A stretch of DNA of 58,496 nt from Candidatus Cloacimonadota bacterium (GTDB taxonomy: Bacteria; Cloacimonadota; Cloacimonadia; Cloacimonadales; TCS61), in contig JAGGWK010000056.1 in assembly GCA_021157525.1 (NCBI GenBank), positions 1 through 58,496 of the forward strand, in the 5' to 3' direction. Positions 1-9,110 of the stretch are shown in pieces (position 1 is the stretch's first letter; every line of letters starts with the position of its first letter). Position numbers and translations under genes: made by a program. A model generated the notes under the pieces. The model was not told the DNA's origin and did not search any database. It was given only the letters and a program-made list of their open reading frames with translations.

Positions 1-261
1 ATATGATTATATGGCATTTGAAGGATGATGAAAAATGCAGGGATTTCACCCAGCTTTCACTTCCTTCAAGCCATCCCGACCATGCTTGGGCGGGCAAGAT
101 TCTCTTCCTGTACGGCTTTAACCTGGAAGTATTTTATCCATGATCGGTGTCTTGTCTTTCATTTTTCTTTGTTCGCCTCATCAAGACTTGAAATCGATGA
201 ACTCACTCCCTTCACACAGCACCGATTTCTTAACGTCTTGATTTCGGTACAAATAACGAAA

Positions 262-463
262 ATGGCTGAAGCGGGTTATTTCCGAGAGATTTTGTACTTC
301 GATGGAGGAAAAGTAAAATGAATATTACATCGGCTTTTCCCATGGGGCGGAACCACTATGGGATAAGCTGAAGATGGCGTTGCACCAGCAGTTGAAACTG
401 GTGGTTAATGAGAAAGCAGCAGATGCGTGGCCCGATAGGAAAGGTTCATGCGATACCCAGTAA
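262..463 (+). pseudogene. possible frameshifted gene remnant
   Basis: I do not recognise this. An ATG at 262 opens 19 codons ending in a TGA at 319-321. From about 317 the next frame is open to a TAA at 461-463 and reads like a protein C-terminus (GFSHGAEPLWDKLKMAL and onward). The two pieces would join into a roughly 65-residue protein if one frameshift were removed. The second piece ends inside the 3' end of the convergent gene that stops at 446. The rest of 1-445 holds no convincing gene on either strand. It could equally be chance reading in non-coding DNA. Confidence 0.2.
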
Positions 464-790
464 TGCTTCTAAAATGAGATTTGAAAGGGTGATAAGGGCT
501 GATGCGATTGTGGCTGCAAGGCATCCATCCAGTTGAAAACGGGGAACCAGAGAAGAGGCGATGAGCAGAGAAATGCCGTTGATAACCAGCAAAAATCCAC
601 CCAGTGTGATGACGGTGAGGGGCAAGGTGAAGAAGATGATGAGAGGTCGCACGATGGCATTTATCAGGGCAAGAACAAGGGCCGATATCAGAGCAGTATC
701 ATAGCCATCCACGCGGTACAGTCGGGTGAGACGCCCCACCAGATAGATGGAAACGGACATCACGATGATACGAATAATGAAGTCTTGCAT
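446..790 (-). CDS. YvlD/phage holin IV-type four-helix membrane protein
   Basis: A 114-residue, very hydrophobic protein with about four membrane helices and the family pattern of a polar N-terminus followed by NAIVRPLIIFFTLPLTVITLG. This matches the YvlD family, also called mycobacterial four-TM phage holin superfamily IV. Despite the name, these are usually chromosomal envelope proteins. Its ATG at 790 overlaps the ftsZ stop by one base (TGATG), so it is probably translated by reinitiation as the last gene of the division cluster. Its function here is unknown; the link to ftsZ is by position only. Confidence 0.75.
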   Translation of the reverse strand: MQDFIIRIIVMSVSIYLVGRLTRLYRVDGYDTALISALVLALINAIVRPLIIFFTLPLTVITLGGFLLVINGISLLIASSLVPRFQLDGCLAATIASALITLSNLILEALLGIA

Positions 791-1977
791 CAGTTACTGA
801 ACTTCCGTAAAAAAGCCGGAATCTCCATTTGTTGGCCTGTTTTAAATTTATCATCACTCTTTTGGGGCGCTTGCTTCAGCAGATTGTTGTTGCTGTTGTG
901 CAGACGAACGTTTTTCAAAACCTGGCTGATGTCTTCTTCTTCAAAGTCATCATCGGAGGCAGAGGAATGGGTACTCTGGAATGCGAGGGTATCGTCATCA
1001 TATGACTCTGGAGCATCCAGGCCAGTGGCGATAACGGTTACCTTCACCTTGCCTTCCATGGAATCATCCTGAACCAAACCGGTGATAACTTCGCCCCGGT
1101 CGCTGGCACAGTCGGAGATTTCAGATAAAATCTGATCGAATTCATCCATCCTGAGGTCGTTTCCGCTGGTGATATTTACCAGGATGCCATGGGCATTTTG
1201 CAGAGAGATTTCGCTCAGTAGCGGATTTTTAATGGCTTGATCGATAGCTTTTTGAGCCCGATCTTCACCTTCTCCGGTACCGTTTCCCATCAGGGCAAAG
1301 CCATGGGAGTTCATCATCATGATGGTGCGCACATCGGCAAAATCCACATTCATGTAGCCACTGTGATGAATCACGTCGGTAACGGCTTTTGCCGCTTGAT
1401 AGAGAACGTTGTCGGCCCGTTTAAACACGGAATACACTGTTTCGGAAGTAGTGGTTTCCCGCAGTTTTTCATTGGGTACCACCATCAGGGTATCCACGAA
1501 TTGGCGTAATGTCGATATTCCCTTATCGGCATTCATATTGCGCTTTTTCCCTTCTCGTTTAAAGGGTTTGCATACTACAGCAACGGTAAGTATCCCCATC
1601 TCCTGAGCCAACTGCGCAACCACCGGAGCGGCTCCGGTGCCTGTACCTTTTCCCATCCCGGCGATGATAAAAAGCAGGTCGGCGCCTTCGATGTTTTCCT
1701 TTATTTCTTCACGGGATTCTTCAGCGGCTTTGCGTCCCACTTCCGGATTTGCACCGGCACCAAGTCCCCGGGTAACTTCCTGTCCCAATTGTAATTTAGC
1801 TTTGGCTTTGGACTTTCTCAAGTCCCGAAGGTTCGTGTTGGATGCAATAAATTCCACACCTTCAAGCCCGCCATCGATCATGGTGTTTATAGCATTTCCA
1901 CCAGCGCCACCGATGCCGATAATCTTTATCATTGTGCCATAAGGCTGTTCATCTTGCTTGAGATCAAGTTCCAACAT
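790..1977 (-). CDS. ftsZ: cell division GTPase FtsZ
   Basis: The tubulin-like GTPase that polymerises into the cytokinetic ring. The 395 residues contain the N-terminal GIGGAGGNA loop (about 21-29), the [11 protein letters not shown] segment, the tubulin signature region (108-115), the T7 loop NVDFADVR (210-217), an acidic variable linker (about 335-350) and a C-terminal IPAFLRK peptide for binding FtsA and other partners. The signature reads MGKGTGTG, with Lys at residue 110 where the family has Gly, and NTD is NTN at residues 47-49. The remaining motifs look intact. A strong GGGGGGA ribosome site precedes the ATG, 9 bp after the ftsA stop. Confidence 0.97.
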   Translation of the reverse strand: MLELDLKQDEQPYGTMIKIIGIGGAGGNAINTMIDGGLEGVEFIASNTNLRDLRKSKAKAKLQLGQEVTRGLGAGANPEVGRKAAEESREEIKENIEGADLLFIIAGMGKGTGTGAAPVVAQLAQEMGILTVAVVCKPFKREGKKRNMNADKGISTLRQFVDTLMVVPNEKLRETTTSETVYSVFKRADNVLYQAAKAVTDVIHHSGYMNVDFADVRTIMMMNSHGFALMGNGTGEGEDRAQKAIDQAIKNPLLSEISLQNAHGILVNITSGNDLRMDEFDQILSEISDCASDRGEVITGLVQDDSMEGKVKVTVIATGLDAPESYDDDTLAFQSTHSSASDDDFEEEDISQVLKNVRLHNSNNNLLKQAPQKSDDKFKTGQQMEIPAFLRKFSN

Positions 1978-1986
1978 GTTCCCCCC

Positions 1987-3252
1987 TTATACAAAGTCTT
2001 TAAAAAATTTTACGATGCTCTGCCAGAAACGGGCAAAACCATCGGTGGTTTTATAGGCTTGCAGTTTTACATTTTTCTCGATCATCTCATTTTGTACATA
2101 GTACAGGATGCCAACAGCAGTAGCAAATTTAGGGCTCTGCAGCCGGTCTGTAGGACCAGACAGCCTATCCAGTTGCGGATATCCGATCTTGGTGGACATA
2201 TTGAATACTCCTTCCGCCAGACGATCGCAGTTCTTGAGCAGGGAGGCACCACCGGTGATGGTGAGGCCTGCGGTGATGAGCTTCAACTCGTGGTTTTCAT
2301 TCAGAATTTTGTAAGCATCTTCCATTATCTCACGCATCCGTGCTTCGATGATCTCGGAAATATATCGCAGCCGCTTCTGTTTTGCGTCTCGCCCGGCGAT
2401 GCCTTCTATCTTTATGGTCAGGTCTTTGGGGATGTCTTTGGAGATGGTGTTGCCCTTTTCTATCTTGATCTTTTCAGCATTGGCGGGGGATGTATGCAAG
2501 CCTATGGCGATATCGTTTGTGATGTTTGTGCCACCCAGCGGAATTACTGCGCTGAAGCGGATGCTGTTTTTAAAGAACACGGCGATGTCTGTGGTGCCGC
2601 CACCGATATCGATGAGGATGCTTCCCAGATCTTTTTCCACTTCATTGAGCACAGCAAAGGATGACGCGATAGGTTCCAGGATGATATCCTGCACGGTATA
2701 GCTGCAAATCTCGATACACTTTATAATGTTCTTCATGATGTTCATATCTGCCATCACAACGTGCACGTAGGCCGTGAGGTTAAATCCCGTCATATTCAGG
2801 GGATTCATGATGCCGTCCTGACCGTCGATATCAAAAAACTGCGGAATGGCGTGAATCACGTCCATACGCTCGTTGCCCTGCTGAATCTTTACATTGTTGC
2901 GGGCGTTTGAGATAACATTGCTGAGGTGTTCTGGGGTGACTTCAGTGGCTTCGTTTCCCGTAGAAAGAGAGATGCGTCCCAGGGTGTTTTGGCTTTTGAT
3001 GTAATCTCCGGCAATGCCCACATAGATATTTTGTGCTTTGCATTCCGCCATCTCTTCAGCCTGGTTCAGAGCAGAGCGAATTGCGCTGGATGCCTTCATG
3101 ATGTCGATAACCAGACTGTTTACCAGGCCATCGGATTTACTGGAACCGACACCTTTTACTTCCAGGGATCTATCGTCATTGAGCACTGCGATAATGGCAC
3201 AGATCTTTGTGGTGCCAATATCCAGGGCGGTAATAATATTCGTTTGCTTCAT
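1987..3252 (-). CDS. ftsA: cell division protein FtsA
   Basis: An actin-fold ATPase that tethers FtsZ to the inner membrane and recruits later division proteins. The 421 residues show the phosphate-1 motif (ALDIGTTKICAI), the phosphate-2 motif (IDIGGGTTDIAVF), the ITGGASLL adenosine motif and a C-terminal amphipathic helix (FARFWQSIVKFFKDFV) suited to membrane attachment. The SHS2-like subdomain 1C lies between the first two motifs. The ATG overlaps the ftsQ stop by one base (TAATG), and ftsZ follows directly. Confidence 0.96.
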   Translation of the reverse strand: MKQTNIITALDIGTTKICAIIAVLNDDRSLEVKGVGSSKSDGLVNSLVIDIMKASSAIRSALNQAEEMAECKAQNIYVGIAGDYIKSQNTLGRISLSTGNEATEVTPEHLSNVISNARNNVKIQQGNERMDVIHAIPQFFDIDGQDGIMNPLNMTGFNLTAYVHVVMADMNIMKNIIKCIEICSYTVQDIILEPIASSFAVLNEVEKDLGSILIDIGGGTTDIAVFFKNSIRFSAVIPLGGTNITNDIAIGLHTSPANAEKIKIEKGNTISKDIPKDLTIKIEGIAGRDAKQKRLRYISEIIEARMREIMEDAYKILNENHELKLITAGLTITGGASLLKNCDRLAEGVFNMSTKIGYPQLDRLSGPTDRLQSPKFATAVGILYYVQNEMIEKNVKLQAYKTTDGFARFWQSIVKFFKDFV

Positions 3253-4001
3253 TACTCCTCCGGTCGAATAACAAGCTGATCGGCGAAACGCAGATCGACA
3301 ATTCTATTTTTCTCAAAAATGGCGTTTTGTTCCAAAAAGCGATATTGCTTGATTTTACGCTCCAGGTCTCCGTCACCAAAAATAATCTTATAGCCTGTGA
3401 GCATCTCTACCAGGTAAAGATCGTCATCGTGACGATAGATCTCAGAAATTGTATTGAAAAATGTGGGCTCCACAGCTAACACTGCATCACAAAACGAGTA
3501 GACCGAATCCACAAAGGCATCGTGCAAAAAGGCTCCCACTTCCACTTCGTCATCTTGCAGGGTCGTGGTGATGATGGGGAAATTCTCGCCTTCGTAAAAA
3601 TTATCATTGTCCAGCACCATGCCTTCTGCATCCAGGGTGAAAACGGTTCCCTGAGCTGTGCGAAGGAAAAACCTGCCCACCCGCTCTTTTATGGTGATGC
3701 GCAGCTTCCCCGGCAATGTTCGGGCAATGGAGACATCCTTCACCCGCACCACGTTTTCAAAACGGGATGCAATCTCAGCATTTTTGGTAAGATGCAAATT
3801 GCGCCCCAGCAAATCCTTTACCAGATTGTAGAGGAAATCCGTTTCCAGGTTATCATTTCCCACCACCTCGATTTTTTCGATGGTGAAATAATCGGTAGTG
3901 CAGATGAGATACCGCCCGCCAAAGAATGCTACCAGCAGAACAATCCCGCTGGTTAGCAGGAAAAAGAAATAGCGGCTGTTGCCTCTCTTTTTGACGGTCA
4001 T
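3252..4001 (-). CDS. ftsQ: cell division protein FtsQ/DivIB
   Basis: A bitopic inner membrane protein that bridges cytoplasmic and periplasmic division proteins with FtsL and FtsB. From the chosen ATG it has 249 residues: a short basic cytoplasmic tail (VKKRGNSR), one membrane helix (about 10-32), a POTRA domain starting near FTIEKIEVVGN, and the FtsQ/DivIB domain. I chose 4001 rather than an upstream in-frame ATG at 4052 because AAGGAGT sits seven bases before it and the extension looks non-coding. The gene lies directly after murC; murB and ddl, often found between them, are absent. Confidence 0.9.
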   Translation of the reverse strand: MTVKKRGNSRYFFFLLTSGIVLLVAFFGGRYLICTTDYFTIEKIEVVGNDNLETDFLYNLVKDLLGRNLHLTKNAEIASRFENVVRVKDVSIARTLPGKLRITIKERVGRFFLRTAQGTVFTLDAEGMVLDNDNFYEGENFPIITTTLQDDEVEVGAFLHDAFVDSVYSFCDAVLAVEPTFFNTISEIYRHDDDLYLVEMLTGYKIIFGDGDLERKIKQYRFLEQNAIFEKNRIVDLRFADQLVIRPEE

Positions 4002-4178
4002 CTCTGTACTCCTTTTTATCTCTGGATGTAGTGGATTTGAGGGGCTTGGCACCCCCGGATCCCTTGAAAAACGCTAATGCTATACAAACTATAAAGATGC
4101 AAAATTCGACAAGGCTTTTGAACATTCCCGTCCAATCTCTTTAACACACCGGAATGTATTGAAGTTAGCTTTTCCATG

Positions 4179-5564
4179 TCAATGGTTTTTTCCACCTTTT
4201 TCCAATTCCCCTAAAAATTCTTCTCCAAAGCGAACGATAGAACCTGCTCCGATGGTGATTACCAAATCTCCGGGAAGACAAATCTCCCGCATCTTTGCTA
4301 CGATGGCTGCATTTGAATCCACATAAAAAACTTGCTTGTGACCTGACTGGATGGCTGCATCGGCGATAAGCTTACCCGTGATGCCTGGAATGGGATCTTC
4401 TCGAGCCGGGTAGATAGGCGTTACCAGTAGCACGTCGGATTGGAAGAAGGAGCGGCCAAATTCCTGAGAAAAATCTCGGGTGCGTGAATAGAGATGTGGC
4501 TGGAAGACGGCAATGATGCGGCGATCCGTGTTTTCCCGCATGCCGTTGAGGGTGGCTTTAATCTCGGTGGGATGGTGAGCATAATCATCGTAGAGGATGA
4601 TGTCGTTGCACTGGCCCTTGAGCTCGCATCTGCGATAGACTCCCCTGAATTCTGCCAGACCTGCCTGTATCGCATCAAAGGGAACATCCAGCTCCAGACC
4701 GATGGCTACGGCCATCAGGGCGTTGAGGATGTTGTGCCGGCCAAAACTGCTCATCTCTACGGTTCCCAGCAGCTCACCTCTGTGTTTAACGTCAAAGGCC
4801 GAATGAAATTCTTTCATTACCAGATTTTGAGCTTGAACGACGGCCTGTTTGGAGAAGCCATAGGTGACGATTTCCTTCTTGATGTGGGGAATTACCGACT
4901 GAACACCGGGGTTATCCAGGCATGCGATCACGGTGCCGAAAAAGGGAACTTTGTTGGCATATTCAATGAAGGCGTCTTTTACGCCTTCCAGGTTGCGGTA
5001 GCAATCCAGGTGGTCAGCTTCGATATTGGTGATGCCAGCGATGATGGGACTGAGGCTGAGGAATGAGCGGTCAAATTCGTCGGCTTCCACCACGATATAT
5101 TCGTCGGAACCCTGCATGTTGTTGGTGCCGAAGTTTTTTACCACGCCTCCAACGATTACGGTGGGGTTCAGGCCGGCAGCTTTCAGTACCATGCCGGTCA
5201 TGGATGTGGTTGTGGTTTTACCGTGAGTGCCGGCGATACCGATGCCATAGCCCAGTCGCATGATCTCGGCCAGCATTTCGGCCCGGCGGATTACCGGGAT
5301 TTTCCGTGCCAGAGCCGCTGCAACTTCGGGGTTGGTATCTCGCACAGCAGAAGATTTTACCACCGCATCAACTTCCAGAATAAGGTCGGCATTGTGGCCG
5401 ATGGTGATCTCTATACCCAACGATGTCAGGTGTTCTGTGATGCGGGATGCCTGCATGTCCGAGCCGGTGATCTGAAATCCTTTATTTGCCAGCAATTCTG
5501 CGATGCCGCTCATGCCGATGCCGCCGATACCGACGAAGTGGATTTTTTTTATACGTCCAAACAT
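4179..5564 (-). CDS. murC: UDP-N-acetylmuramate--L-alanine ligase MurC
   Basis: A cytoplasmic ATP-dependent ligase that adds L-alanine to UDP-MurNAc, the first amino acid of the stem peptide. The 461 residues have the full three-domain Mur ligase layout: a UDP-binding Rossmann start (HFVGIGGIGMSGIAE), the ATP loop GTHGKTTTT near residue 117, the central DEFDRSFL segment, and a C-terminal domain with YDDYAHHPTEI. The start overlaps the 3' end of murG by 16 bases. About 175 bases lie between its stop and ftsQ, with no convincing gene. Confidence 0.96.
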   Translation of the reverse strand: MFGRIKKIHFVGIGGIGMSGIAELLANKGFQITGSDMQASRITEHLTSLGIEITIGHNADLILEVDAVVKSSAVRDTNPEVAAALARKIPVIRRAEMLAEIMRLGYGIGIAGTHGKTTTTSMTGMVLKAAGLNPTVIVGGVVKNFGTNNMQGSDEYIVVEADEFDRSFLSLSPIIAGITNIEADHLDCYRNLEGVKDAFIEYANKVPFFGTVIACLDNPGVQSVIPHIKKEIVTYGFSKQAVVQAQNLVMKEFHSAFDVKHRGELLGTVEMSSFGRHNILNALMAVAIGLELDVPFDAIQAGLAEFRGVYRRCELKGQCNDIILYDDYAHHPTEIKATLNGMRENTDRRIIAVFQPHLYSRTRDFSQEFGRSFFQSDVLLVTPIYPAREDPIPGITGKLIADAAIQSGHKQVFYVDSNAAIVAKMREICLPGDLVITIGAGSIVRFGEEFLGELEKGGKNH

Positions 5565-6637
5565 TGGTTCTCCTTGATGGTGGTTAAGATGGAAGCGGCG
5601 ATGTTTTTGGCTGCATCCATGTGAGGTGTGGTGGGTAAAAAGTGTTTTTTATAGCTATGGATGTCTGCTTTCATGGCCAAGATGGTATTCAGGAGCCGGT
5701 CTGGTGTGAGCTCCTTTTGCCGGATGCAGACGGCGATGCCTTTTTTCTGCTGTTCTTGGGCGTTGTAGAGTTGGTGATTTTCTGCAGAGGATGGCAGGGG
5801 TACCAGGATGGCAGGGAGTTTTTTCGTCTCGATTTCTGCCAGCGTGAGTGCTCCGGCGCGGGCGATGACCATATCACTGGCATTGTACATCTCTGCGATG
5901 GAGTGGGTAAATTCAAAGCCGAAGACGCCGGTAAATGTTTTCGCAATGGGAAGGAAAGTGGCGGCGCTGTAGGTGCCTATCTGCCAGAAAAGCTCGATAC
6001 TATGGGCCACCAGTTCATCCAGAATCTGTACTATGGCTTTGTTCAGTACCACCGAACCTTGGCTGCCGCCTACCAGCATAATGCGGAATTTGCCTGGCTG
6101 CATCCCATACTGAGACAGATTTACCGGAGCCGTTCGGGCAAAAATCGTCGGATTTATCGGATTGCCAAAAAGTTCCGCATTGCCAGGAAAATGGTGTTGC
6201 GCACCGGTATTACCCAGAAATACCCGTTGTGCATATTTACCCAGAAGTCGGTTTGTGATACCGGCAAAGCTGTTTTGCTCCTGCAGAAAAATGGGGATGT
6301 GGCGTTGATGTGCTGCAAAACCTACCGGGCCGGAAACAAAACCACCGGTGCCAACGAAAAAGTCAGGCTTGAACTCTTTGATTATCCTGCGTGCATCCAG
6401 TATGCTGCGAAGCAGTTTACAGGGAAACAGCAGATGTCGGGGGGTAAAACTGCGATAGAGTTTTTGTACATCAATGCCTCGGAAGGCAAAGCCTTGCCTG
6501 GTTACCATGGTCTCTTCCATGCCGGCTCGATTGCCCACATAGAGTATTTCTACTCCGCGGTTACGCAGTTCTGCAGCTATAGCCAGAGCCGGAGTGATGT
6601 GGCCGCCACTGCCGCCGGCCGCTATGATGGCTTTCAT
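5549..6637 (-). CDS. murG: lipid II synthase MurG
   Basis: An inner-face GT-B glycosyltransferase that transfers GlcNAc from UDP-GlcNAc to lipid I. It has 362 residues with the N-terminal glycine loop AAGGSGGHITPA, VGTGGFVSGPVGFAA, QEQNSFAGITNR, and the C-terminal donor-site segments MLVGGSQGS and ARAGALTLAEI. The frame stays open upstream to 6868 inside ftsW, but the ATG at 6637 is preceded by CGGAGGAAGG and overlaps the ftsW TAA by one base (TAATG), so I use it. Confidence 0.95.
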   Translation of the reverse strand: MKAIIAAGGSGGHITPALAIAAELRNRGVEILYVGNRAGMEETMVTRQGFAFRGIDVQKLYRSFTPRHLLFPCKLLRSILDARRIIKEFKPDFFVGTGGFVSGPVGFAAHQRHIPIFLQEQNSFAGITNRLLGKYAQRVFLGNTGAQHHFPGNAELFGNPINPTIFARTAPVNLSQYGMQPGKFRIMLVGGSQGSVVLNKAIVQILDELVAHSIELFWQIGTYSAATFLPIAKTFTGVFGFEFTHSIAEMYNASDMVIARAGALTLAEIETKKLPAILVPLPSSAENHQLYNAQEQQKKGIAVCIRQKELTPDRLLNTILAMKADIHSYKKHFLPTTPHMDAAKNIAASILTTIKENQCLDV

Positions 6638-7785
6638 TATACCTTCCTCCGTTCTGCACTGATGCTCAGCAACAAGCCGATGGTGATGGAGTTTATCAGC
6701 AATGACGTTCCTCCGTAACTGATGAAGGGTAGCGTGACGCCGGTAGAGGGCACGGCAGACATCGATACGCCGATATTGAGCAGGGCATTGAAAAAGATGT
6801 TCATTCCCAGACCATAGCCGGCAAAGCGCAGAAAATTGCTCTTCTGATGATAGGCATTTATGAGGCATCGGGAAAAGAGAAATGCATACAATCCCAAAAC
6901 AAAAACCGAACCTAAAAAGCCAAACTCTTCTCCCAAGATAGCAAAAATGTAATCGGTTTTATCTTCGGGAATGAAGTAGTGTTTTCCGGTTCCACGATGA
7001 GGAGTGGTGCCAAAGATGCCACCACTGGAAAGGGCTATGAGACTTTCTCGTATCTGGTACTCTGCATCTCCGGTATAGGTTCCCTCCTTGTGAGCCAACT
7101 TATGAAACAGGGAATACTTTTCAAAAATCTGCATCCGCGCGCCACGATATTGAGGTCCAAACTTTATTACAGCTGCGCCAAAGAGCATCAACACCAACAT
7201 AATGCTGAGGATGGTGGAAAACTTGATGCGGGCCAGAAACAGCATCGACATGAGGGTGAGCCCCAAAATGATGAGAACACTGAAATGACGCTCGAACAGA
7301 ATAAGGGTGAAAATGAGGATGGGGATGATGATGAGAGGTGTGAAATTCTTCACAAAGTTTAACGGCCGTGATTCCTCGATAACATCCTGTTTCTTGGCCA
7401 GAATGTGAGCAAAATAGAGGATCAACACGATGCGGGCTAGCAAGCTGGGTTGAAAATTCACATTCATCATGGGCAAATGAAGGATGAAACTGCGCTTGGC
7501 TCCATTTACTTCAGAACCGAAGATCAGTACAAGAACCAGCAGCAGGATGGTGATGAACAACAACAAAGTAGTGAATTTGCGCCATTTTTGCAGATCGATA
7601 AACCGAAAAGCACTCCACACCGCAACAGCGGAAATGAGCAGCCAGATCAATTGTTTGTAGAAGGGCATCATCGAATCTTTCACCGAATTGACATTGAGTT
7701 GCATAAAGATGCCGATGACCATCAGGACGATGTAGCAGACGATTATCCAGTGATCAAATGAGATGATGTAGGTTTTTTGTTTCAT
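6637..7785 (-). CDS. ftsW: lipid II polymerase FtsW (SEDS family)
   Basis: A polytopic SEDS glycosyltransferase that polymerises lipid II at the septum together with FtsI. The 382 residues form about ten membrane helices, with typical SEDS segments: NSVKDS near the N-terminus, GGIFGTTPHRGTGKHYFIPE with the conserved acidic DYIFAILGEEFG after it, and a C-terminal GVSMSAVPSTGVTLPFISYG. The position between murD and murG is the usual dcw place. RodA is the closest alternative, but the neighbours favour FtsW. The start overlaps murD by four bases (ATGA). Confidence 0.93.
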   Translation of the reverse strand: MKQKTYIISFDHWIIVCYIVLMVIGIFMQLNVNSVKDSMMPFYKQLIWLLISAVAVWSAFRFIDLQKWRKFTTLLLFITILLLVLVLIFGSEVNGAKRSFILHLPMMNVNFQPSLLARIVLILYFAHILAKKQDVIEESRPLNFVKNFTPLIIIPILIFTLILFERHFSVLIILGLTLMSMLFLARIKFSTILSIMLVLMLFGAAVIKFGPQYRGARMQIFEKYSLFHKLAHKEGTYTGDAEYQIRESLIALSSGGIFGTTPHRGTGKHYFIPEDKTDYIFAILGEEFGFLGSVFVLGLYAFLFSRCLINAYHQKSNFLRFAGYGLGMNIFFNALLNIGVSMSAVPSTGVTLPFISYGGTSLLINSITIGLLLSISAERRKV

Positions 7786-9104
7786 GCCAGTGCCTGAACG
7801 ATCTCTTTAAACCGGTTTCCCCGCTCTTCAAAATTGGCAAAGGCGTCGTAGCTGGTGCAGGCGGGGGAGAGGACGACTTTGTCTCCTGGGGTGGCTTCGT
7901 GCCATGCAGTCTGGATGCATTCCGCAAAATTCGGGATCAGTGCTATTTCTGCTGTTCCGCGAAAAGCCGTTTCCATCTCTTTGGCGGTGGCGCCAGTGAG
8001 ATAGATTTTCTTGGCATATTTTTTCAGCAGTGGATTGAGTATGCGGTAATCTTCACCTTTTCCCGCGCCACCCAAAATGATGCGGATCGGCTGGTTGAAG
8101 GCTTGAAGGGCGTATTTTACAGAGTCTGTATTGGTGGCTTTGGAGTCGTTGTAAAATTCCACATTATCTATTGTGCGTACATATTCCAGGCGGTGAGGGA
8201 GCGGTGTAAAGGTTTCCAGACCCTTTTGCAAAATCTTCTGCGGGATGCCAAAAGGTTGCACTGCCAGCAGCGCCGCCATGATGTTTGCATGGTTGTGTTT
8301 TCCCCGAATGGTTGCCCTGGATGCATCGAAAAACCGGTCGCCGCAGCGAATAACGCCATCCTGGTAACAACAGGGCGCTGCCGATTCCGTAGAGAAGGCG
8401 GTAGTAGCTATGGGGATGTTGCTGGCGAAACGTTTTATAACAGGGTCATCGCCATTTATTATCGCCACGTCAGTGGGCTTTTGATGGGCAAAAATATTGA
8501 ATTTGGTCTGAGCATAGGCATCAAAATCCGGATAGCGATTGAGGTGATCTGGAGTGATATTGAGCAAGACCGCTACATCCGGGCGAAAGCTGGGAACCCG
8601 TTCTAACTGAAAACTGCTGAGTTCCAGCACAATCACATCAAGCCCTGGCTCTTCGATGGGATGAGCAGTGAAGGCTGTACCAATATTGCCTCCCAACACC
8701 GACCGCATCCCTGCCTGAAGCAACAGGTGATGAATAAGACTTACCGTGGTGCTTTTGCCGTTTGATCCCGTGACTGCGATGATTTTGCTGGCATGAGACT
8801 TGATGCGATAGCCAAACTCTATCTCGCTGATGATCTCGATGCCGCGACTGGCCGCCTCCCGCAAAATAGGCGTGTTAGGTGGTACTCCCGGACTTACGAT
8901 GATGCAATCGCATTGCAGCGCCCGCTGAGTGTGGCCACCAAATTCTATGGCAAATTCGGTCTGCAAAACGTTCCATTGGGGATGGGCATCGGCAGGGTTA
9001 TATTCGCTGATAAACACCTCGCCGCCCAGGGACTGGATCTTGCGGGCGGCGGCGATACCGCTACGGGCCAAACCAATGACGGTGTAACGAATGTTTGCAT
9101 CCAT
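7782..9104 (-). CDS. murD: UDP-N-acetylmuramoylalanine--D-glutamate ligase MurD
   Basis: A cytoplasmic ligase that adds D-glutamate to UDP-MurNAc-L-Ala. It has 440 residues with an N-terminal Rossmann-like UDP-binding domain (TVIGLARSGIAAARK), the ATP loop AVTGSNGKSTTVSL, LNITPDHLNRYP in the centre, and the C-terminal NDSKATNTDS and LSPACTSYDAFANFEERG, which are diagnostic for MurD among the Mur ligases. It begins six bases after the mraY stop region and ends in an ATGA overlap with ftsW. Confidence 0.96.
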   Translation of the reverse strand: MDANIRYTVIGLARSGIAAARKIQSLGGEVFISEYNPADAHPQWNVLQTEFAIEFGGHTQRALQCDCIIVSPGVPPNTPILREAASRGIEIISEIEFGYRIKSHASKIIAVTGSNGKSTTVSLIHHLLLQAGMRSVLGGNIGTAFTAHPIEEPGLDVIVLELSSFQLERVPSFRPDVAVLLNITPDHLNRYPDFDAYAQTKFNIFAHQKPTDVAIINGDDPVIKRFASNIPIATTAFSTESAAPCCYQDGVIRCGDRFFDASRATIRGKHNHANIMAALLAVQPFGIPQKILQKGLETFTPLPHRLEYVRTIDNVEFYNDSKATNTDSVKYALQAFNQPIRIILGGAGKGEDYRILNPLLKKYAKKIYLTGATAKEMETAFRGTAEIALIPNFAECIQTAWHEATPGDKVVLSPACTSYDAFANFEERGNRFKEIVQALA

Positions 9105-9110
9105 GTCTGC

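Noticed and set aside
25-321. 98-codon plus-strand reading frame at the left edge as a complete gene
   Set aside because: No ribosome site for its first ATG, no recognisable family, and only the last 20 codons look protein-like. I list only a possible remnant.
446-790. Prophage remnant suggested by the holin-type name
   Set aside because: No other phage gene is present, and the family is mostly chromosomal. The gene is joined to ftsZ.
3853-4125. Hydrophobic 90-codon minus-strand frame before ftsQ
   Set aside because: Its beginning looks like a signal helix, but most of it lies in another frame of ftsQ and it has no clear ribosome site.
6638-6868. N-terminal extension of MurG
   Set aside because: The extra residues lie inside ftsW in another frame; a strong ribosome site and TAATG junction set the start at 6637.
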